Source: 40CM-2-70-7 sp035279865 (GTDB taxonomy: Bacteria; Gemmatimonadota; Gemmatimonadetes; Gemmatimonadales; GWC2-71-9). From it: DNA of 19,931 nucleotides. The position numbers were made by a program, and so were the translations under genes. Within the stretch, counting starts at the first letter, position 1. The number at the start of each line of letters is the position of its first letter. The notes beneath the pieces were generated by a model. That model made no database searches. It was not told the DNA's origin and saw only the letters and a program-made list of their open reading frames with translations. Below, one piece after another: positions 14,789 through 19,931 of this stretch. The stretch is taken from the NCBI GenBank assembly GCA_035279865.1, contig DATEGY010000169.1, forward strand, positions 1 through 19,931, written 5' to 3'.

Positions 14789-17494
14789 CTATTCAGCGCG
14801 AAGGGCGACTACTGGATCAACGCGCGAGGCCCGGCGCGCCGGGATCCAGCTCGCCAGTGCCGCCACGGCCGCGAGCACGGCGAAAATCGCAGCGTAGGTG
14901 CCTGGGTCGCTGGGTGTGAGGTCGAACAAGAACGTCCGCAGGACCCGGGTCGCTGCGAGCGCACCGGCGAGTCCGATCAAGGCGCCGAGGCCGACCAGGC
15001 CCAGTCCCTCACCGATGACCAGCCGCTGCACTCGCGCGTGTCCGGCGCCCAACGCGATGCGAATCCCCATCTCCCGAATCCGTGCCGTCACGGCAAACGT
15101 CATGACGCCATAGATGCCGATGGCGGCGAGTGAGAGTGCCACGATCGCGAACGCGGTGAGGAGCAGGGCCCGGAATCGCGCCTGTGCGGTGGCCGCCGCG
15201 GTCCGCTCCGCCATAGTCTGCATGTCGTACACGGGGACCTGCGGAGCCACCTCATGGATCGCGCGCCGGACCTCGGTGCCGATCGACGGCGCATCCCGCG
15301 ACACACGGACAAACACCATCATGCGCGGCCGCGGCGACTGGGCGTAAGCGACGTACGTGGTGGCTCCCGGTGCCGAATCGGGACGCTGCCGCACGCCGGC
15401 AACGACGCCGATGACCTCCGCGTCCTGCAGTCCTCCGACAGTGACGTGCTTGCCGATGGGATCCTCGTCCGCGAAGAACTTCTTCGCCGCGCTCTCGTTC
15501 AGCAGCACGACCCTGGGTGCGTCCGAACGATCTGCGTCCGTGAACATGCGGCCGCGCCTCAGCGGCACCCGCATCACCGAGAACCAGCTCGGGGTGACCC
15601 ACTCCAGGTTGGTCATGGAGCTCATCCGGTAGTCGGTGGGCGCATGGTCGCGGCCGAGGGGCGTGATGAAGCAGGTGCCGCTCAGCGGCGCGCATGCGTC
15701 GAGGGCCGCGTCGGCAACGCCCGGCACGCCGCGCACCCGGTCGAGGATCCCCTGGTAGAACCCGGGCAGCGAATCGAGGCCGAGGGAGCCCGGTGGCAGC
15801 GTCACCCGGAACGTGAGCACGTTGGTCGCGTCCACACCGGAGTCGGTGGCCAGCAGATTCGCCAGGCTGCGGACCATGAGTCCGGAGCTCACCAGCAGGA
15901 CCAGCGCCACGGCGACCTCGGCGACGACGAGTGCCCGCCGCCCCGCTCGAGCGCCACCGGCGACGCGATCGCCTTTGAGGGCGCCGGAGAGCGACTCACG
16001 GGCGGCCGCCAGGGCCGGTGCGAGCCCGAACAGCACGCCGACCACGAGCGACACGCCGAAGGTGAACGCGAGGGCCCACCAATCCAACGCAATCGACGAG
16101 AAGCCCACCACTCCAAGGGCGTACGAGCGGGACCGCGACCCGTTCAGAATGGATGTCGGATCAATCGTGCTGAGGAGGTGCGCGCAGACCCAGGCGACCG
16201 CGACGCTCGCCACGGCGCCGACCAGCGAGAGCATCAGACTCTCGGTCACCAGCAGCCGCGCGAGGCGTGCGCGACTGGCCCCAATGGCCACACGCACCGC
16301 GATTTCGCGGCCCCTCGCACTGGCCCGTCCGAGCAGGAGGTTGGCGACGTTGACGCACGCGATGAGCAGGACGAGGACGACCGCACCGGACAGCACGAGC
16401 AGCGAGCGCTCGATGGTGGGGTCCAGCCGCGCGTCATTGAGCGGCGACGCGGCAACCTGCCACTTGGATCCGCCCATCGGGTTCGGGAACGCGTCCCCGA
16501 CCCGGGTCCCGAGGGTGGCCGCGGCGCCGGTCGCCTGCGTCTCGGTTACGCCCGGGGCGCGACGAGCCACCAGCCAGAACGGGTAGTTCTGCACGGCCAA
16601 CTGGGCGGGGGGCCCGGCCGAGACTGGCAGCAGCAGGTCCGCTTGACCCAGCAGCCCGCGGAAGGCGCGCGGCCCGACGCCGATAATCGTCCAGGGTACC
16701 CGATCGATGTCGATGCTGCGGCCCACGATCGATGGATCGCCGTTGAACCGGCGCTGCCAGAGCGCATACGACACGATCACCTCATGCGGCCCGCCGATCT
16801 GCGCGTCTTGCGCAGGGGCGAAGTCGCGCCCCCGCGAGGGTGACAGTCCGAGCACCTGGAGGTAGCTCGCGCCGACGTATTCACCGGTGACGCGCTCGAC
16901 GTCTCCACTGGTCAGCGTGACTTCCGTGCCCGTGTAGACGGCTTCGTCGGCGAACATCCGCTGGGCGTCGCGGAACATGGCGTACATGGGATAGGACCAT
17001 CCCAGGGCACTGCTCGGCTGACCGCCTTCTGCCGGAAGCATCAAGGAGACCTGCATCAGCTCGCCCGGCCGGACATAGGGCAGCGGGCGCAGCAGCAGCG
17101 CATTCACGGCACTGAAGATCGCCGTGGTCGCTCCCACGCCGATGGCGAGGGTGAGTACCGCGACCACCGTAAATCCCGGCCGCCGCACCAGCCCGCGGGC
17201 GGCGTAGTGGATGTCCTGGATCACGCCGTCGACGAAGTCGCGGACCTGCATGCGCCGCTCCCGCTGATGGGCAGACGAGTGGAGTTGTTTGCGTGCGTCG
17301 TCCAGGGACGGGCCGAGATGCCGGAGGGCTTCGGTGCGGGCGTCGCCGGGTGACATCCCCTGCGCGACGAGCGATTCAACCCGGCTGTCGATGAGCGACC
17401 CCAGCTCGTCGTCGACGTCCTGGCGGGTGGCGTCGGGAGTCGAGAGCGGGAGCCGGAACAGCCGGCGGACGCCCGGGCGCAGATCGAAGGGCAT
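14789..17494 (-). CDS. ADOP-family ABC permease 2 (MacB/FtsX-like, two permease units)
   Basis: A 901-residue paralogue of permease 1. It has a soluble N-terminal prefix (about 1-95, DDELGSLIDSRVESLVAQGMSPGDARTEAL), a first membrane helix at about 107-129, a MacB-like core, and a central FtsX module (VLLIACVNVANLLLGRASARGREIAVRVAIGASRARL). A second core and FtsX module follow (AAIGIYGVMTFAVTARIREMGIRIALGAGHARV), ending PARRASRVDPVVALRAE. No ATPase gene is adjacent. The start ATG at 17494 lies eight bases after the PadR stop and gives a normal prefix; the open frame continuing to 17647 overlaps the PadR gene and is discounted. Its 3' end faces the EamA gene across 28 bases. The export substrate or signal is unknown. 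Confidence 0.92.
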   Translation of the reverse strand: MPFDLRPGVRRLFRLPLSTPDATRQDVDDELGSLIDSRVESLVAQGMSPGDARTEALRHLGPSLDDARKQLHSSAHQRERRMQVRDFVDGVIQDIHYAARGLVRRPGFTVVAVLTLAIGVGATTAIFSAVNALLLRPLPYVRPGELMQVSLMLPAEGGQPSSALGWSYPMYAMFRDAQRMFADEAVYTGTEVTLTSGDVERVTGEYVGASYLQVLGLSPSRGRDFAPAQDAQIGGPHEVIVSYALWQRRFNGDPSIVGRSIDIDRVPWTIIGVGPRAFRGLLGQADLLLPVSAGPPAQLAVQNYPFWLVARRAPGVTETQATGAAATLGTRVGDAFPNPMGGSKWQVAASPLNDARLDPTIERSLLVLSGAVVLVLLIACVNVANLLLGRASARGREIAVRVAIGASRARLARLLVTESLMLSLVGAVASVAVAWVCAHLLSTIDPTSILNGSRSRSYALGVVGFSSIALDWWALAFTFGVSLVVGVLFGLAPALAAARESLSGALKGDRVAGGARAGRRALVVAEVAVALVLLVSSGLMVRSLANLLATDSGVDATNVLTFRVTLPPGSLGLDSLPGFYQGILDRVRGVPGVADAALDACAPLSGTCFITPLGRDHAPTDYRMSSMTNLEWVTPSWFSVMRVPLRRGRMFTDADRSDAPRVVLLNESAAKKFFADEDPIGKHVTVGGLQDAEVIGVVAGVRQRPDSAPGATTYVAYAQSPRPRMMVFVRVSRDAPSIGTEVRRAIHEVAPQVPVYDMQTMAERTAAATAQARFRALLLTAFAIVALSLAAIGIYGVMTFAVTARIREMGIRIALGAGHARVQRLVIGEGLGLVGLGALIGLAGALAATRVLRTFLFDLTPSDPGTYAAIFAVLAAVAALASWIPARRASRVDPVVALRAE

Positions 17495-17502
17495 CGATCG
17501 GT

Positions 17503-17829
17503 CTACTTCGCCGTCTTGGCCCAGAGGATGGAGACGAGGGCGTCGAAGTGATCGCGCAGGCGTTTGGATTCGACGCGCAGGAAGTCCCGTCCGGCCGGAG
17601 TGATCCGGTAGTACTTCGCGCGGCGGCCGTTCTTCGAGACGCCCCACTCGGTGGTGACGAGGCGGCGCTCCTCCAGGCGATGCAGGGCCTGGAGCAGGGC
17701 GGCGTCATCGACTTCGACCCGGCCGACGGATCGGTCCGCGATCCACGTGGAGATCTCGAACGCGTGCATGGGCGCCCACGACAGCGTCTTGAGTACCAGC
17801 GGGTCGAGCGTTCCTCTGAGCATGGCCAT
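17503..17829 (-). CDS. PadR-family transcriptional regulator 2
   Basis: A 108-residue PadR protein (MAMLRGTLDPLVLKTLSWAPMHAFEISTWI, ALLQALHRLEERRLV, AKYYRITPAGRDFLRVE). It lacks the common GSLYPAL sequence, having DAALLQALHRLEE instead, so it is a divergent relative of regulator 1. The ATG at 17829 is preceded by GAGGAGGA, a strong ribosome-binding site; a second ATG at 17823 is possible. The open frame continues upstream to 18051 but without PadR-like sequence and across the palindrome, so the short form is preferred. The permease gene follows after eight bases. Confidence 0.92.
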   Translation of the reverse strand: MAMLRGTLDPLVLKTLSWAPMHAFEISTWIADRSVGRVEVDDAALLQALHRLEERRLVTTEWGVSKNGRRAKYYRITPAGRDFLRVESKRLRDHFDALVSILWAKTAK

Positions 17830-17833
17830 CCCG

Positions 17834-17877
17834 TCCTCCTCGTATCTTAGGATAGATACGAGGAGGAGGGAGAGCAA
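17834..17877 (-). promoter_or_regulatory. Promoter and 34-bp perfect-arm palindrome of padR 2
   Basis: Two perfect 14-base arms (TCCTCCTCGTATCT at 17834-17847 and its complement at 17854-17867) flank six bases. On the minus strand, TTGCTC (17872-17877) and TATCCT (17849-17854) are 17 bases apart and could be -35 and -10 boxes; the -10 box sits at the palindrome centre, and the ribosome-binding site GAGGAGGA lies within one arm. Transcription from this promoter would begin near 17842, so the full hairpin would not be in the RNA. A DNA operator for PadR is therefore more likely than an RNA switch. Confidence 0.6.
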
Positions 17878-17883
17878 CCGATG

Positions 17884-17898
17884 GTGTGGGCCCCACAC
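17884..17898. promoter_or_regulatory. 15-bp palindrome in the padR 2 / rtcB-like intergenic region
   Basis: GTGTGGG, one base, CCCACAC form a perfect palindrome just upstream of the padR 2 -35 box and in the divergent region before the RtcB-family gene. It could be a second regulator site. No function can be assigned from sequence, and GC-rich DNA makes chance palindromes more likely. Confidence 0.4.
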
Positions 17899-17924
17899 GA
17901 AACGCTGACGAGGGCCTCGCCCAA

Positions 17925-18023
17925 GCCTGCGCAGCGAGACCGCAGGCGGGACGATCGGTTTTTCGGCATTCTCAAGTGGCCAGGTGTCCCCGGTGCGAGG
18001 CCTGGCGGGACGCGACTCCCGCC
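17925..18023 (+). other. Inverted-repeat-rich leader before the RtcB-family gene
   Basis: The 240 bp between the padR 2 start and the RtcB-family start hold no convincing gene. On the plus strand there are GCCTGCG (17925-17931) with CGCAGGC (17941-17947), followed by a T5 run at 17959-17963; GCCAGG (17979-17984) with CCTGGC (18001-18006); and GGCGGGA (18004-18010) with TCCCGCC (18017-18023). The last two share bases 18004-18006 and so cannot form together. No -10/-35 pair for the RtcB gene stood out. This may be a structured 5' leader or simply GC-rich spacer. Confidence 0.35.
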
Positions 18024-18068
18024 GGTCCCCGCGTCCGCTCGAGCGAACCACGAACCAGGCGGTGGACC

Positions 18069-19271
18069 ATGCATGAACCGGTGATCTTCGGCACGCACGA
18101 TGAGAAGACCGTTGCCCAGCTGCAGGATGTGGCGAGCCGGGCCGCGCGGGTGGCGCTGATGGCGGACGGGCACCTGGGCTATGTCATGCCCATCGGGGGC
18201 GTCGCCGCCTATCGGGAACAGGTGAGCGTCGTGGGCGTTGGGTTCGACATCGCCTGCGGCAACGCGGCTATCCGGACCAACCGGCGGCTGCACGACTACA
18301 GCCGGGCCGACTTGGAGCACTTGGCGGACGAGATCCAGAACGTGATCTCGTTCGGCGTGGGCCGGAGCAACAAGGCTGATGATGCGCCGACGGGCCACGC
18401 GCTGTTCGAATCGGCCGACTGGGATGCCGTTCCCGGCCGGGCCGAGCGCGACAGCCTGCGGGCCAAGGCGCGGAATCAGCTGGGGACGGTGGGAAGCGGC
18501 AACCACTACGTGGACGTCTTTGCCGACGAAAACGCGGAGGTCTGGGTCGGGGTGCACTTCGGCAGCCGGGGCCTTGGGCACACCATCGCTTCGGGGTTTC
18601 TCGCGCTGTCGCAGGGCAAGGCGTGGGGGGACCGGGTTCCCGAGGCGGAGGCGTTGCTGTCGCTTGAGCAGCCGATGGGACACGACTACTGGCACCTGAT
18701 GAACCTGGCTGGTGCATACGCGTATGCCGGCCGGGAGTGGGTGGCTCGGAAGGTCGTGTCGCTGCTGGGCGGAGGGGAGGTTGAGTTGGTCCACAACCAT
18801 CACAACTTCGCCTGGCGGGAGACCCACGATGGCGTCGAGTACGTCGTGGTAAGGAAGGGCGCCACGCCCGCGTTCCCGGGGCAGAAGGGCTTCGTGGGCG
18901 GTTCGATGGGTGACGACGCGGTGATTCTCGAGGGGGCCGCGGGCGACACGGCCCTGCAGCGGGCGGCGCTGTACTCCACGGTGCACGGGGCCGGCCGGGT
19001 GATGTCCCGGACGGAGGCCCGGGGCAAGGTCAACCGGAAGACCGGGGAGCTGATCAAGCCCGGGAAGGTGTCGTGGGAGATGCTGCGAGAGTGGGTTGGC
19101 GGGAAGGGTGTGATTCTTCGGGGCGGCGGATTGGACGAGTCGCCGCACGCCTATCGGCGGTTACCCGACGTCCTGGCTGCCCAGGGCGACACGGTGACGG
19201 TGCTGCACACGCTGACGCCGGTCATCGTGGTGATGGCGGGTGAGAAGGAATTCGATCCGTACAAGGACTGA
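18069..19271 (+). CDS. RtcB-family RNA ligase (divergent subgroup)
   Basis: A 400-residue protein matching RtcB, the GTP- and Mn-dependent ligase that joins RNA 2',3'-cyclic phosphate or 3'-phosphate ends to 5'-OH ends. Visible motifs are ADGHLGYVMPIGGVAA (about 32-47), the metal site GFDIACGN with Asp60 and Cys63 (GVDIGCGM in classical RtcB), GSGNHYVDV with Asn145-His146, VHFGSRGLGH with His163, HNHHNFAW at 242-249, and VHGAGRVMSR with His306, the expected guanylylated residue. The C-terminal GLDESPHAYRRLPDVL is also typical. Length is close to E. coli RtcB (408), so the enzyme looks complete and active; the variant metal-site sequence marks a distinct subgroup. The ATG at 18069 follows AGGCGGTGG; the open frame extends upstream to 17886 without RtcB-like sequence. 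No RtcA, RtcR or archease gene is nearby. Confidence 0.92.
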   Translation: MHEPVIFGTHDEKTVAQLQDVASRAARVALMADGHLGYVMPIGGVAAYREQVSVVGVGFDIACGNAAIRTNRRLHDYSRADLEHLADEIQNVISFGVGRSNKADDAPTGHALFESADWDAVPGRAERDSLRAKARNQLGTVGSGNHYVDVFADENAEVWVGVHFGSRGLGHTIASGFLALSQGKAWGDRVPEAEALLSLEQPMGHDYWHLMNLAGAYAYAGREWVARKVVSLLGGGEVELVHNHHNFAWRETHDGVEYVVVRKGATPAFPGQKGFVGGSMGDDAVILEGAAGDTALQRAALYSTVHGAGRVMSRTEARGKVNRKTGELIKPGKVSWEMLREWVGGKGVILRGGGLDESPHAYRRLPDVLAAQGDTVTVLHTLTPVIVVMAGEKEFDPYKD

Positions 19272-19282
19272 AGGACGGGGGT

Positions 19283-19308
19283 GGGGGAGGGTCGGAAGCT
19301 CCTCCCCC
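19283..19308 (+). terminator. Hairpin after the RtcB-family gene
   Basis: GGGGGAGG (19283-19290) and CCTCCCCC (19301-19308) form a perfect 8-bp GC-rich stem with a ten-base loop, 12 bases after the stop codon. Only two T bases follow, so it is a weak match to an intrinsic terminator, though the position between convergent genes is right. The rest of the gap up to 19363 shows nothing else. Confidence 0.5.
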
Positions 19309-19363
19309 CTTGGTAGAAGGGCATGCACCGCGAGATCATGACGAAATCGGCGACTTCCCTCGT

Positions 19364-19747
19364 TCAGGCCCGTGTGCCTCCCCGTCGCAGCCTCCACAGT
19401 CCCTGCACGGAGAGGATCATGGTGACGCCCCCGAGCGCGCCGAGTGCCCAGAGGGTCCAGACGAAGAAGAAGCCGCCGGGGGAGAGGGCGATCTCGGGAT
19501 AGTGGGTCCCCCGCATGTGCATGACCGGATTGATGGCCGCGAACAACCCGGCGACGAACATGATGACGTGCCCCCATCGCCCCTCGGCGAGCACGAGCGT
19601 CCCGTACAGGAGCACCACCAGGACCACCAGCGCGATGTTTGAGGACTCGGCCGGTGAGATCCCGCGGTGGATGTCGTCCGTCACGTGCAGGGTCAGCAGG
19701 AGGAGCGAGAGCAGGGATGTGACCTGCAGCAATCTCGTGGTGTTCAC
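19364..19747 (-). CDS. Small four-helix membrane protein, unknown function
   Basis: A 127-residue protein with four predicted membrane helices (about 7-24, 37-55, 58-73 and 93-115). The loop between helices 1 and 2 contains HVTDDIHRGISPAES; the loop between 3 and 4 holds NPVMHMRGTHYPEIA, with several histidines. It ends in a basic tail (RLRRGGTRA). I do not recognise the family. It starts with GTG at 19747, immediately after the TGA of the preceding small gene (TGAGTG), so the two are translationally coupled. It converges on the RtcB-family gene. Confidence 0.75.
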   Translation of the reverse strand: MNTTRLLQVTSLLSLLLLTLHVTDDIHRGISPAESSNIALVVLVVLLYGTLVLAEGRWGHVIMFVAGLFAAINPVMHMRGTHYPEIALSPGGFFFVWTLWALGALGGVTMILSVQGLWRLRRGGTRA

Positions 19748-19930
19748 TCATGGACTCCCGTGGGCGAGGCGCGGCTCATTGACAGGGGCAAGACGGGCGG
19801 ACGACGGTTGAGCTTCCCGAAGGGCCGCAACGACGGTCAGGAGCACGACGCCGGCGGCGCCGATGACGAAAATGTCCAAGGGGCTTCTGGGAATCCCGTG
19901 CGCCCGGGCCTCCACCGTCAGGACCGCCAT
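19748..19930 (-). CDS. Small single-helix membrane protein or C-terminal fragment
   Basis: Sixty residues from an ATG one base from the window edge, with one membrane helix (about 20-36, LDIFVIGAAGVVLLTVVAAL) and a polar tail rich in Pro and Arg. The frame is open to the edge, so the ATG may be internal and this may be the C terminus of a larger protein. It is followed directly by the four-helix membrane protein gene. No family recognised. Confidence 0.5.
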   Translation of the reverse strand: MAVLTVEARAHGIPRSPLDIFVIGAAGVVLLTVVAALREAQPSSARLAPVNEPRLAHGSP

Positions 19931-19931
19931 C

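Noticed and set aside
15254..16843. 529-codon open frame antisense to ADOP permease 2
   Set aside because: The permease has conserved FtsX motifs on the other strand; this frame is rich in Arg, His and Gly and lacks recognisable domains.
17495..17647. N-terminal extension of ADOP permease 2 into PadR 2
   Set aside because: Same reasoning: the PadR frame is coding and the ATG at 17494 gives a normal start.
17950..18060. Possible tRNA-like or known riboswitch structure before the RtcB-family gene
   Set aside because: No T-loop consensus, no acceptor stem and no recognised riboswitch core; only simple inverted repeats remain.
17847..19148. 433-codon open frame antisense to the RtcB-family gene
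   Set aside because: The plus strand encodes all RtcB motifs; this frame has no domain.

Overview
The window is GC-rich bacterial DNA densely packed with genes. Its gene families point to Gemmatimonadota or Acidobacteriota: two PadR regulator + ADOP-type (MacB/FtsX-like) permease cassettes, a TIGR02999-type ECF sigma factor coupled to a Ser/Thr kinase with a long C-terminal region, a PD40 propeller protein, DGPF/YciI proteins and a CGNR zinc-finger regulator. This assignment is inferred from gene content; there is no rRNA or other phylogenetic marker. I see no IS element, CRISPR array, tRNA or rRNA.

Layout. (1) 2-1490, + strand: two DGPF/YciI proteins (the first cut by the window edge) and an EamA/DMT exporter that starts inside the stop codon of the second. 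(2) 1479-3168, - strand: two tandem paralogous secreted proteins of unknown function and a DUF3052 protein; the exporter and DUF3052 genes overlap tail to tail by 12 bases. (3) 3276-13113, - strand, one long collinear run read right to left: PadR (13113), ADOP permease 1, PD40 propeller protein, collagen-like Gly-rich lipoprotein, ECF sigma factor, Ser/Thr kinase, di-haem cytochrome c lipoprotein. (4) 13197-14238, - strand: CGNR zinc-finger regulator and a small CxxC/CxC protein; an EamA-like membrane protein is divergent from the CGNR gene (14335-14760, +). (5) 14789-17829, - strand: ADOP permease 2 and its PadR. (6) 18069-19271, +: an RtcB-family RNA ligase with a 240-bp upstream region rich in inverted repeats. 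(7) 19364-19930, - strand: two small membrane proteins, one possibly cut by the window edge.

How genes may work together. Each PadR lies directly upstream of a permease (4-bp overlap, or an 8-bp gap), and each has a palindrome overlapping or abutting a promoter-like -10 box and covering or abutting its ribosome-binding site. This fits self-repressing PadR-permease operons. The sigma factor and kinase overlap by ATGA and form a typical signalling pair. The CGNR/EamA intergenic region holds a 16-bp inverted repeat with one mismatch: one arm fills the 17-bp promoter spacer of the CGNR gene and the other covers its start codon. This is the clearest regulatory signal in the window. No wholly new multi-gene system is evident; the best candidates for a second look are that operator, the paired PadR operators, the collagen-like lipoprotein, the divergent RtcB and its leader, and the tandem secreted paralogues.
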